Positions 10,705-21,900 of a DNA stretch of 64,000 bases are shown one piece after another (position 1 is the first letter of the stretch; each line of letters begins with the position of its first letter). Made by a program: the position numbers and the translations under genes. The stretch comes from Okapia johnstoni (taxonomy: Eukaryota; Chordata; Mammalia; Artiodactyla; Giraffidae), in the NCBI GenBank assembly GCA_024291935.2, contig CM044322.1:69803405-69867404 (forward strand). Reading direction: 5' to 3'. The notes beneath the pieces are model-generated. The model did not search any database. It was not told where the DNA came from and was given only the letters and a program-made list of their open reading frames with translations.

Positions 10705-11789
10705 TATTAGCATATCAGTTCAGTTCAGTCACTCAGTCGTGTCCGACTCTTTGCGACCCAATGAACTGCAGCACGCCAGGCCTCCCTGTCCATCACCAAC
10801 TCCTGGAGTTTACCTAAACTCATGTCCATTGAGTTGGTAATGCCATCCAACCATCTCATCCTCTGTCATCCCCTTCTCCTCCTGCCCTCAATCTTTCTCA
10901 GCATCAGGGTCTTTTCAAATGAGTCAGCTCTTTGCATCAGGTGGCCAAAGTATTGGAGTTTCAGCTTCAACATCAGTCCTTCCAGTGAACACCCAGGACC
11001 GATATCCTTTAGGATGTACTGGTTGGATCTCCTTGCAGTCCAAGGGACTCTCAAGAATCTTCTCCAACACCACAGTTCAAAAGCATCGGTTTGTCTGTGC
11101 TCAGCTTTCTTTACAGTCCAACTCTCACATCGATACATGACCACTGGAAAAACCATAGCCTTGACTAGATGGAAATTTGTTAGCAAAGTAATGTCTCTGC
11201 TTTTTAATATACTGTCTGGGTTGGTCATAACCTTCCTTCCAAGGAGTAAACGTCATTTAATTTCATGGCTGTAATCACCATCTGCAATGATTTTGGAGCC
11301 CCCCAAAATAAAATCAGCCACTGTTTCCACTGTTTCCCATCTATTTGCCATGAAGTGATGGGACCAGATGCCATGATCTTAATTTTCTGAATGTTGAGCT
11401 TTAAGCCAACTTTTTCACTCTCCTCTTTCACTTTCATCAAGAGGCTCTTTAGTTCTTCTTCACTTTCTGCCATAAGGGTGGTGTCATCCGCATATCTGCA
11501 GTTATTGATATTTCTCCCGGCAATCTTGATTGCAGGTTGTGCTTCCTCCAGCCCAGCGTTTCTCACGATATACTCTGCATATAAGTTAAATAAGCAGGGT
11601 GACAATATACAGCCTTGATGTACTCCTTTTCCTATTTGGAACCAGTCTGTTGTTCCATGTCCAGTTCTAACTGTTGCTTCCTGACCTGCATACAGGTTTC
11701 TCAAGAGGCAGGTCAGGTGGCCTGGTATTCCCATCTCTTTCAGAATTTCCCACAGTTTATTGTGATCCACATTAAACATATTAGCATAT
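10705..11789 (-). mobile_element. BovB LINE nested in L1, 11-bp TSD
   Basis: A 5'-truncated BovB occupies 10716-11778 on the minus strand. The L1 target sequence TATTAGCATAT is present at both edges, 10705-10715 and 11779-11789. Removing the insert and one copy restores continuous L1 sequence, which proves order of insertion: L1 first, BovB later. Confidence 0.95.
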
Positions 11790-11989
11790 AGTTGCTCATA
11801 ATATTCTCTTATGATCCTTTGTATTTCTGTGCTGTCTGTCATAACCTCTCCTTTTTCATTTCTAATTTCATTGGTTTGATTTTTCTCCCTTTTTTTCTTG
11901 ATGAATCTGGCTAGTAGTTTGTCAATTTTGTTAATCTTCTCAAAGAACCATCTTTTAGTTTTATTAATCTTTGCTATTGTTTCCTTCAT
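11225..11989 (-). pseudogene. Chimeric L1/BovB open frame (RT region)
   Basis: A 254-codon open frame on the minus strand crosses the nested insertion boundary. Its first roughly 70 codons (11989 down to 11779) are L1 ORF2, the linker between endonuclease and RT with the [14 protein letters not shown] motif. The rest is BovB RT, including the [20 protein letters not shown] region and the catalytic YADD box. The fusion is in frame by chance of the insertion. BovB's own frame ends early by a shift near its C-terminus, so neither element's protein is complete. I see no promoter or splice evidence that this is expressed. Confidence 0.8.
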
Positions 11990-12120
11990 TTCTTTTTTAT
12001 TTATTTATGCTCTGGTTTTTATGATCTCCTTCCTTCTGCTGACTTTGGGGGTTTTTTGTTCTTCTTTTTCCAGCTGCTTTAGATGTAGAGTTAGGCTGTC
12101 TATTCATGCTTTTCTTGCTT

Positions 12121-13036
12121 CTAGAGGTGTGATTGTATCACTACAAACTTCCCTCTTAGAACTGCTTTTGCTGAGTCCCATAGGTTTGGGGCCATCATGT
12201 TTTCATTGTCATTTGTTTCTAGGCATCTTTTGGTTTGTCTTTTTATTTCTTCAGTAACCTCTTTGTTATTCAGCAATGCATTGTTTAATCTCCATGAGTT
12301 TGTGTATTTTACTGTTTTATTCCTGCAGTTGATATCTAGTCTTGTAGCGTTGTGGTCAGAGAAGATATGTGATGCAATTTCAGTTTTCTTAAATTTACTG
12401 AGACTTGATTTGTGGCCCAAGATGTGGTCTATCCTGGAGAATATTCCGTGTGCACTTGAGAAGAAAGTGTATTCTTCTGCATTTGGATGGAAAGTCCTGA
12501 AGATATCAGTTAGGTCTGTTTGGTCTAATGTCTCATTTAAGGTTTGTGTTTCCTTACTGATCCTCTGTTTTGATGATCTGTCCATTGATGACAGTGGGGT
12601 GTTAAAATCCCCTACTATTATTGTGTTGCTGTCAATTGCTCCTGTTATGCCTGTTAGTGTTTGCCTTATGTATTGAGGTGCTCCTATGTTGGGTGCATAG
12701 ACATTTACAATTGTTACATCTTCTTCTTGGATTGATCCCTTGATTATTATATAGTGCCCTCTTTGTATCTTATGATATTCTTTATTTTAAAGTCTATTTT
12801 GTCTGAAATAAGATTGCCACTCCAGCTTCCTTTTGGTTTCCATTCGCATGGGATATTTTTTTCCATCCTTTTACTTTCAGTTTGTATGTGTCTCTAGGTC
12901 TGAAGTGGGTCTTCTGTAGGTGGAATATATATGGGTCTTGTCTTTGTACCCATTCAATCAGTCTGTTTCTTTTAGTTGGTGCATTTAATCCATTTACATT
13001 TAAGGTAATTATTGATACATATGTTCCTACTGGCAT
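12121..13036 (-). pseudogene. L1 ORF2 endonuclease domain (broken, E to K in active site)
   Basis: The N-terminal apurinic/apyrimidinic-like endonuclease of L1 ORF2 lies here in two pieces. 12794-13036 begins near the ORF2 start, with the TLNVNGLNAPTKR motif. The motif that normally reads QETH reads QKTH, so the catalytic glutamate is lost. 12121-12585 holds the second half with the FSRIDHILGHK motif. A frameshift or deletion separates the two pieces. Such a domain nicks target DNA before reverse transcription; this copy should be inactive. Confidence 0.85.
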
Positions 13037-13223
13037 TTTCTTGGTTGTTTTGGGTTTGTTTTCGTAGGTCTTTCCTTTCTCTTGTGTTTACTGGCTACGT
13101 AAGCCTCTTTAGTATTTGTTGCAAGGCTAGTTTAGTGGTGCTGAATTCTCTTAATATCTGCTAGTCCATAAAGATTTTGATTTATCCATCAATTTTGAAT
13201 GAGATCTTTGCCAGGTATAGTAA

Positions 13224-14007
13224 TCATGGCTGTAGGATTTTCTCTTTCAGTACTTTAAATACATCCTGCCATTCTCTTCTGGCCTGTAGAGTTTCTGCTG
13301 AAAGATCCACTGTTAACTGTGTGGGTTTTCCCTTGTATCTTACTTGTTGCTTTTCCCTTGTTGCTTTTAATATTCTTTCTTTGTGCTTAATCTCTGTTAG
13401 CTTGATTAATATGTGCCTTGATGCATTTCTCCTTGGGTTTAACCTGTAGTGGACTCTCTGCACTTCTTGGACTTGATTGACCATTTCCTTTCCCATGTTG
13501 AGAGAGTTTTCAACTATAATTTCTTCAAAAATTTTCTTAGTGCTTTATTTTTTTCTTCTTCCTCTGAGACCCCTATAACTCAAATACTTGTGTGTTTAGT
13601 ATTGTCCCAAAGGTCTCTGAGGCTTTCCTCAGTTCTTTTCATTCCTTTCCCTTTATTCTGCTCTTCAGCAGGTATTCCCACCATTCTATCCTCCAGCTCA
13701 CTTATCCATTCCTCTGTCTCAGTTATTCTGCTATTGTTTCCTTCTAGAGTATTTTTAATTTCAGTAATTGTGTTATTCATCTCTGTTTGCTTATTCTTTA
13801 TTTCTTCTATGCCCTTGGTGATTGTATTAACTGTGTTAAATGCTTCTTGCATTTTCTCCATTCTATTTTCAAGTCTTGGAGCATCTTTACTATCATTATT
13901 CTGAATTCTCTTTCAGGGAGATTGCTTATTTCCTCTTCATTTATTTGGTCTTGTGAGTTTCTACCTTGATCTTTAATTTGTGCTGTATTTTTCTGTCTTT
14001 TCATCAT
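13224..14007 (-). pseudogene. L1 ORF1 (RNA-binding chaperone) remnant
   Basis: Minus-strand ORF1 in three overlapping-frame pieces. 13807-14007 is the N-terminal part. 13580-13861 is the coiled-coil region, rich in I/E/K/N heptads and ending in the EDRMVGI-type segment. 13224-13496 is the C-terminal RNA-binding part with NPRRNASRHILIKL and the SAETLQARREW signature. In active L1s, ORF1p trimerises by the coiled coil and coats L1 RNA. Frame changes between the pieces make this a pseudogene. Confidence 0.85.
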
Positions 14008-14160
14008 TTTTTTTTTCTAAATTTCTCCACTTGAGGTCTCCTCTTCCCAGGCTTTAGGGTTGTATTAGTTCTTCCTTTTGATTTTTGCCCTTGGAGAGAA
14101 ACATTGGTTGGGTGGTTTATGTTGATTTCTTGTTGGGGATGACATGCCTGTGTTCTAGTG

Positions 14161-15186
14161 GGAGGAGATCAAGTAGGTAATTACAGAAATACTGGGACAT
14201 ATACACACACACTTCCACACATACAGTTATAACCAAAGTATTCTAAAGAAAAGAGTACAGGAGATTGACTTGGTGAGCAAGGGAAACCAGAGGTGATATC
14301 AACCAATTGAAAGCAGAGTTAGCTAATGCTCAATCTGGAAATGTGAGCATGAGTGGAAGGCTAACTGGGGAATATAGCATAGAGAGCTCAACCATTTAAC
14401 TTACTTGGTGAAAGAAGAAAGAGTAAAGGAAAAAAGGGAGAATAAAAAAAGAGAGAGAACAAACAAAGAGGAGAAGGGAGGGAAAAGAGAAAAGGAAGGG
14501 GTGGAGAAGAGAATTTAAAAAATAAAAACTGAGAGAGAAAATAAAAAATTGAAAAGCAAAGATGAATAGACGTGTGTGGAAAAGATTTATATATATTCAA
14601 GAATAGCTACAGCCGGTAAAGAACAGTATGAAAAGCAGTTGACTATATCCAAAACAAAATCCAAAAAACTCATCAAGAAAAAAGAGGAAAAAAGTGAGAA
14701 GGAGAAAAAAAACAAAATGAAATTTTTTTCTTTTCATTTTCTAAAATGAATTTTTTTCTTGCTTTTTTTTGACAGGAAACACAAAGAAGAAAACTCCACA
14801 GCACCGCAAACAGCTATCCTAATCCTCTGGGTCACTGTCTTGTCTCTGACTGCCAGCTCCTGAGATTAGATTCCTGCCACCCTCAGCTCACAGCCATAAC
14901 CTCCTTCACTGGGGCCTGTCAGCTACACCATCTGTGGCTGCCAGACCCCTCTTTCTCAAGGCCCACACTCTCCGATGAAATTTTTCCTTGGCCCTACTAG
15001 TGGAGTCCTCTGAGATGTTGTCCCTTCTCCTCACAGCCAGCATTACCGACTGCTCCTCTTGTCCCCATTTTGGACAACAGAGTGAACCCTCTCCAAGTCT
15101 CCTGCCTTCATTCTGGTAGGCAAGTCCAACCTCCAAATCTTCAATGTCTGGTTAAACCATCTTCCTCTCACAAAGGCCTAGAATTC
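14161..15186. other. L1 5' flank: purine-rich tract and unclassified DNA
   Basis: Positions 14405-14530 are almost all A and G on the + strand (pyrimidine-rich on the L1 sense strand), as also seen in the 5' UTR of the other long L1 near 50340-50410. This may be L1 5' UTR, but I cannot place the boundary. 14780-15180 is GC-richer and unclassified. Confidence 0.5.
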
Positions 15187-15330
15187 TTTTTTTTTTAAAT
15201 CATTTTATTGTGATACAACTGACACACAAAAAGCTGTACATATTTAAGAACACAACTTAATAAGTTTGCAGACAGCTGGTTAAAACCATGAAACCATCAG
15301 TACACCCCATGTCATGTTCATCTCTTCAAA
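15187..15330 (-). mobile_element. Old L1 (L1M-type) 3' end
   Basis: A T-rich start followed by TTTTATTGTGATACAACTG and TGTACATATTTAAG resembles the 3' UTR of old mammalian L1M copies read on the minus strand. A similar remnant may lie at 17065-17125. Family call is by pattern. Confidence 0.55.
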
Positions 15331-16204
15331 AGTTTCCTCCTGCACTTCTTATCTACTATTATTTGTTTGAGTGCATTTCAAGAACACTTAAGACAAAACC
15401 TACACTCTTAGCAAACATGTAAGCTCAGCACTGTTTATTACAGGCCCTGTGCTGCCCAGTGTGTCTCTAGGGCTTACTCATCTTATCTTAACACAGCTGA
15501 AGTTTAGTAACCTTTGCCTACTACCTTTCCCTTTCTCCTCTTCCCAGAACATTTCATTCTTACCTTCTTAGGAAAAAGAGAGTAGAGAGGACTGTCATAT
15601 ATTTACATGGAGTAGTAATCCTGCAAATGTTTCTGTGCATGCCTGCCATCTTATCAGAACAAAACCCTGCCAGACATGTGTGTCCTCCATTAACCCTCCA
15701 TCCAAAAAATAAGGAGAAGTTATCTCCCTGGGCAGCCTAGGGGACCCCACCCCTTCCCTCAAACACCTAACAGCTTGTCTTGGGGGAAACTTAGGTAAGC
15801 TAATCATTATAGTAACTGTGCTATATTTTCATCTACAGAGGTCTTCACCAAGCAGGTGAACTCAGAGAGAATAGAGAGAATAGGAAGGCACCAAGCCTGC
15901 CTGGGTAAATGAAGGAAGGCAGCCTGGAGGAGGTAACCTTTGAGATGAGTTATGAAGGGAGGGTGAGAGTTCTTAGTGTTTTAAGATTTCTCTGTTAATT
16001 TTGCTATCAATTTATAGCTTTTCATATTTACTGAAAATTCCACACAACCCAATTTTTCAAACTTTAGTCAATAAGTTCCACATCCAAATATGAGCTGGTC
16101 CAAATATGAGCTGGTGAGAGATGGCAAAAGAATATGAAAAAGACGGAAAGGGTCACAATCTTTCAACCCTGTGTGACCCCAAGTGTTTATCCCTGATTTT
16201 TGTT
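15331..16204. other. Non-genic stretch
   Basis: No gene or clear transposon seen. A 16-bp unit, CAAATATGAGCTGGTC, is repeated in tandem once near 16084-16114. Confidence 0.55.
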
Positions 16205-16340
16205 AGCAGAGAGTGGGTTGCCATTTCCTTCTCCATTGTGAAAGTGAGCACCCATGGACTGCAGCCTACAAGGCTCCTTGTCCATGGGATTTTTCCAGGC
16301 AAGAGTACTGGTGTGGGTTGCCATTGCCTTCTCCGTGGGA
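16205..16340 (-). mobile_element. BovA2 SINE remnant with internal deletion
   Basis: Minus-strand BovA2 pieces: GTGGGTTGCCATTTCCTTCT at the left, then a deletion, then the second arm up to GCCATTGCCTTCTCCG near 16337. Confidence 0.8.
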
Positions 16341-16482
16341 AAGGACTAGAATCTCTGACTACTCTCATTATCCAGGCTTGTCTTTAGACTGCTACAGCAA
16401 CAGCTGCATCCCCTTGCTGGGTCAGATTGCTTATGTGTTGTATCTGTGATTCAATACCACTTGCTTCGCAATAGATGCATTT

Positions 16483-16710
16483 GTGCGTGCTCGGTCACTT
16501 CAGTGTCTGACTCTTTGCAACTCTATGGACCGTAGCCTGCCAGGCCTCTGTCCATGGGATTTCCCAGGCAAGAATACTGGGGTGGTGGCCATTCCCTTCT
16601 TCAGGAGATCTTCCCAACCGAGGGATCTTCCCAACCCAGAGATCAAGTTTCTTGTATCTCCTGTATAGGCAGATGGGTTCTATAACACCAGTGCCACCTG
16701 GGAAGCCCTT
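16483..16710 (-). mobile_element. Bov-tA SINE, near full length
   Basis: Minus-strand Bov-tA. A GATCTTCCCAACC-containing unit near 16606-16640 is duplicated in tandem. Imperfect flanking repeats (CGCAATAGAT at about 16467 and TGCAATGGAT at about 16711) suggest an old target-site duplication. Confidence 0.85.
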
Positions 16711-18337
16711 GCAATGGATAGGTCTATGCTATTGACACTTTTATATTAACCTGGCTTTGATAATGCCAAACTGTAATGTAATTTTGGAAGACCATTCCTC
16801 CAGATCAGGTTCTTTAGAGAGGACCTAAGAAAGTTGAAAGTAGAATCTGTCCATGGGATTTTCCCTCAAGAATATTGAGACATTTTCTTTGTGCAAAAGC
16901 CGGGTCTGACTGGCTGCTGGGAACACTGTTCTAAAGGCTTTGCTGCCAACAAACCAACCATACAAATTTATTCTTGAGACAGTTGGGGAAATTTGAATGT
17001 GGACTGAGTATTCATTTTGTTATATATGATAATGGTATCATGGTTATGTGAGAACAATGTCCTTTAAATGTTTTTTATTGTAGTAAAAGTCACATAATAT
17101 AAAACATACTATATTAACTATGTCCTTATTTTTTAAAGCTTCGTATTCCATGATGTCTGGAATTTTCATTAAAAAGAAGTAATTATGACAAAATGAAAAA
17201 TAATGTTAAATCAAGGTGGTGGGCATAGGGGTTCATTATAATATTCTTTCTGAAAAACGTGGAAGAAGCACCTAACACTGTAGGAGTCCCGGGCATCATC
17301 GTAGGAAATGATCTATATGTGCAGTTTTCCTCTGAGATCCAGGTGAGGGTGGGGGTCTGCTGCGCCCTCTCCATTTACTCACCACTTGTGGGGGGCTGGC
17401 AGGACACCCTGCTAGACTAAAAGGTAAACGGCACATAGCATTTTTCACCATTATGGGCAGGGCTGGCCGCATGCACATCCTCCCCGGTGTTGCCTCCTGC
17501 CCACCTCCCCCCGCCACCTGTCTCCTCTGAGTAGGCAGGATGCCCTCTGCGCCCTGCTCTAACCCAACACCTGCTGCCTCAGAGAAAAACCAAGCTGATG
17601 AACATGCTCCTTCCTTCTTCCCCTCCTCCCTTCCCTCTCCCGGGTATCCAGGGATTCCAGGAGGGTTTCTCATGACCGGGAAGCTGAGAGATGCCTGCTG
17701 GGGCAATGCTGCCCTTTCACTTCAGGGCCTTGCTTTAGACGGGCCCAGTGCCAGCTCTGTTCTCACCTCTCCTTGCTCTGCCCTCTGCCACAGTCAGTGC
17801 AGTAAGCTGAATCGTAGAACCTGAGAGAGAAGCATAGCCACTCAAGCAGAGCAAGAATGCCCTCAGGCACCTCTGTTGCGGCGGCGGGGTCATCTGGCTT
17901 CTGCTAATATGTTTCTGTCTAAAATTCGTTCCATAAGCGTTTACAGAATGCTCCTCTGTGTCAGGTACAGCATGAGGAACTAATGAGCAGAGACCATTAA
18001 CATCTCCCGGGAACAGCGAAAACTCAGGAGCAAATGAACCAAGAAATCTCCCGCAGCCCAGGAAATTTAGACCCACTGGTCTCCAACTGCAGACCCTGGA
18101 GCTCCTGGGACTGAACAGATCCCTCTCACCATAGCAGTGAAAGGTGGCTGACTGGCCAGGGAGCCTGTTGCTTCGTGAGATGCTGCTTGTCAATATTCTG
18201 GTCCTGAGCTTCGCACGATGAGGAGCTCAGTTTTATTAATTCAGGTCTTGGGGGATTCAAGCCTGTGTTCCAGGAGACTGATCTACAAGTGAGCAATGCG
18301 TGAGCATGGCTTCCCTGTGACCAGAATATTCACACCT
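16711..18337. other. Non-genic stretch
   Basis: I see no gene. The GC-richer part at 17320-18190 contains overlapping open frames on both strands (for example 17540-17824 plus, 17735-18193 minus) with no family resemblance, so I do not call them. Confidence 0.55.
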
Positions 18338-18638
18338 GCTTCCCAAGACCGGAGAAGGCAATGGCACCCCACTCCAGTACTCTTGCCTGGAAAATCCCAT
18401 GGATGGAGGATACTGGTAGGCCACAGTCCATGGGGTCGCTAAGAGTCGGACACAACTGAGCAACTTCACTTTCACTTTTCCCTTTCATGTACTGGAGAAG
18501 GAAATGGCAACCCACTCCAGTGTTCTTGCCTGGAGAATCCCAGGGACGGCAGAGCCTGGTGGGCTGCCGTCTATGGGGTTGCACAGAGTCGGACACGACT
18601 GAAGCAACTTAACAGCAGCAGCAGCAGCTTCCCAAGAC
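18338..18638 (+). mobile_element. BovA2 SINE, full length with 12-bp TSD
   Basis: The BovA2 dimer spans 18350-18626, starting at GGAGAAGGCAATGGCACC and ending in a (GCA)n tail. GCTTCCCAAGAC occurs at 18338-18349 and 18627-18638. The element is well preserved and probably fairly recent. Confidence 0.95.
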
Positions 18639-18840
18639 ATACGTTTCCCTAATGGAGCTTATAACAGGAGGCTGATTGGCGAACACAATCAGCCCAAAGA
18701 AAGGGAGTGACTGTGAGGGAGATTTTACTCAGGGTTCGTGAACAGAAGAGGTCACGGACGAGCCTCTGCGGATGTTTTTACACCCAGAACACCCTTTAAG
18801 TGGTCTCGTCTCAAGATGCGCCTCTTTGTGAACACCTGTT

Positions 18841-18945
18841 CTTTTTTTTTTTTGGTCAGGGTCCGTGGTATGCGGTGTCTTACCTGCAAGGAACAGATGG
18901 AACCCTGCAGTGGAAGTTAGCCACTGGACCACCAGGGAAGTCCTG
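18841..18945 (-). mobile_element. CHR-type SINE (tRNA-derived)
   Basis: A T-run followed by a body ending in CCACTGGACCACCAGGGAAG, typical of the minus-strand CHR SINEs of ruminants and relatives. Confidence 0.7.
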
Positions 18946-21900
18946 ACTAAACAACTAGTTTTTTGTTAGCCACTTATAGCACCATTTCAAAAGATGACAG
19001 CTTTCTTCATATTAGTTTCATTCCAGTTATGCTTTCTGGAGGTGATCTTGAGGTTCTGGGAAGCGGAAGAGACTTAATGTGAAATGCCCCTGCCCAAGGC
19101 TGTCTGCAGTAGTGTAGGTTCTGGCATTTCTACACCAGTGTATGGAGGTGGGAGCAGTTGTTGGGGAGGTTTGCAGCCTGCAGGCTCTTTCCTTCATCTG
19201 GTTCTGTGCAACATGAATAGATGTTATATCAGGGCTTGCCAGCTTATATGCAGCAGGGACCAGGTGTGTAGCAGAGTGAATCAGGCTGAATAAACGAATA
19301 ATCTCAATAACAGTTTGAGCATAAATATGCTTCTTAATGTTCTTCCCTATAAGAAAATAATAGCACAGGTGTGAGGATAAATGGCAGCTGATGCTCAGTG
19401 GGGAGGGGACAAAGTAAGTCCTGGGGACAAGGTGAATCTTGGGGACTCTGGCAACCTGGAGAGAGTGCCTCCCTTCTCATGATGACCCAGCAACTGTGGC
19501 CTTGTGGGAATGAGCTCCCCAAGTTACCAGCTGCAAGTATTTTCAAGAAAAGTTAATACTCCGGATTTTAGGTGAGATCATCTGATTTTTTTTTAGAATA
19601 TTAGCAACCAATTCAAAGTTTTGAAAAATGTTCCTCTAAACAAACAAAACGTGTCAGGGCCAGATTCAATCAGCGAGCTAGATGGCAACTTCTGCAGCCT
19701 GCAGGATCTTAGTTCCTGGACCAGGGTAGGAACTCCCCCACCATCCTCCCCCTCTGGAGTGGAAGCTGGGAGTCCTAACCACTGGACTACCAGAAAAGTT
19801 CCTTCTTCATATTTTTTAAAGGATCCTATGATGAAATGTTTCAGAAAATGCTAGTTTAAAAAATTAAATAGGCAGAAAAAAGTTAAGCAGGTATTTGTTG
19901 TTTTCTAACTGTAAATGTTATCATGGCCTTTTAGATCCTGATGTGTCTTTGGATCTCCAACTCGGGCTCTTGACTTCATGGATACAAGGCACTCCCCCCA
20001 CCCAACCCAGTGTCTAAAAAGGCCAAGTGCATCCATTTCCAGTTGACATTTTTGCCAGGGGCATTTTCTGGCCTTTTCCCCTTAGTTAAGAGGTACTTTC
20101 TTCCGAGGTCTCAGATCCCTGTGCACCCAACGCTGACAGCAATGGAGCGGAACAATGAAGTCATCCTGTCCCTGCTCTGGAGGAATATTCACATTTCTCA
20201 TCCGGCTCACTTATCTGAAGTCTAGAACCATGTGGACTGAGTTCATCTTTATCTAGAAACTGTGGTTCCTCTACACCTGTCAGTTTCACCTATAATCACT
20301 TTCCTTCTTACTTTTATTCTATGTTCATCATCCCATGTAAAATCTGGCTCAAAGCTCGCCATCTCGGACCCTCTCCCAAAGTACCCCCTGACTTATTTCT
20401 ACCCACCTTGCCTCTGTAGCTGGTTCTGACAAGTTCACAGAAAGACTAAGTCCATACTTAGGACCCAGAAAAGCAGAGGAACCAAAAAGAAGCAAAAAGC
20501 AGCTCTAGTGAATTTCTCCAGAATATTCCAATTGGAGACTCAGAAAGCTTTTTAAATTTCAGCACTTATGTGAGCTTCAGTGTTATTTTATTCTGAATTA
20601 CACTCAAAAAGATTGTCCTCTTTCCAGTGCTTGGGGCCTCCATTAGCATGAATGGAATCAATTTTTCCATACTATTTCATACTTTTTATTAGTTTGTCAT
20701 CTATAGCCTTCCAATTTCCAAAAGGAGTTGGTGACTGCCTGCAACTGAAAAAAAAGAACAACCCACATCTATGTGGGGTTGACATGTGGCAACTATCCCT
20801 CCTTTTCCTTACCTCCACTTATCTCACTCTAGGCTTACTGCCAGCACCTCTGAACAGATCCCCACGTTCATCTTCACAGTTCAGTCCATCCTGTGCACTG
20901 CTGCCAGCTCTTCCTAAACACACAGTGATTTTGTCACTGTCCTGCATTTTTGTTAGCTCCACCTAGGCTGTAAGTTGCCTAAAGATAAAACTAAACACAT
21001 TTATATTTCCTGTGTTGCTGTGATTCTCAGATTTGATGAGGAACTTATTTAAAATGTGACTCCTCGACTCTTGCAATTAAAGATAGATCTGGCAGGACTA
21101 GAGTGAGGTCAGGAACCTGCTTTTCATTTCCAGACAAGTACTCACAGGAGATTGTGGTGCTGGGGGTCCACAGACTTGAAACTGAGAATGATTCTCTTTT
21201 AAATCTGGCAGGGACCTAATAAGTGGGTAAAAATTGAGTTTAGTTGCTTTTAAATAAATGCACCTCTATTTCACCTTCTGTGAAAAGATTTTAGTTCCCC
21301 ATTTCCTTCACTCCAGTATCTAGTAGAATGTCCTTGATTAGTTTCACACTGAAGTGATTTTTTAAAATATTCAGAAGAGAAAAGAGGAGGAAGGAGTTTA
21401 TAAATGGCTTTCACTGCACACCTGGAGAATTATCAAGGTGATAAATGGTCCTGTCAATGATGTCTGGGTATAACCCAGGTGCTTATATCACTGAAGAAAG
21501 GTCTGTTCCATCTCTGCCTGCCCACACCATCATTTACCCCTCTAAAGCAGACTGCCAAAAGAGGCCACAGTTAACTGAAATATATTTTAAGCCCTAACTG
21601 CCAAACTTCATGCTCACTCCCTAAAAAGAGAAAGGGAACAAGAGAGAGCCAGGAGAAGCAGTGGAGAACAGTAGCAGGATTAAAAAATAATATGACATGT
21701 ATTTCATTGAACACCTACTGTGTGCTAAGCTCCATTAGGCACCACACACAGGTAATCAATATCCTCACAGTAACCTGCAAGTAGATATTGACTGTCCCAT
21801 TTTGTAGAAAAGGAAACTGTTTGCCTTCCTCCTGTGACATTGCCATGACTCAAGCAAAGGAAACTGGGAAAAAACAATGCTTGAAAAGATAACCACGCAT

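Larger units (their letters stand above)
8185..14160 (-). mobile_element. Long L1 LINE copy, interrupted by BovA2 and BovB
   Basis: Minus-strand L1. The 3' UTR starts at about 8185, ORF2 runs from about 8685 to 13036 and ORF1 from 13224 to 14007, so the order is 5'-ORF1-ORF2-3'. A BovA2 (9484-9743) and a BovB (10716-11778) are nested inside. After removing both, about 4.6 kb remains, close to ORF1 plus ORF2 of a full L1. The 5' UTR boundary is uncertain; the purine-rich DNA to about 14770 may belong to it. Frames are broken by stops and shifts, so the element is not autonomous. Confidence 0.9.

Noticed and set aside
14388..14600. Phe/Ser/Leu/Pro-rich minus-strand frame
   Set aside because: It is the translation of a polypyrimidine tract (purine-rich on the + strand) next to an L1 5' end.
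17296..18193. Possible small genes on the minus strand in a GC-richer stretch
   Set aside because: Frames overlap with plus-strand frames, show no domains, and have no splice or promoter support.
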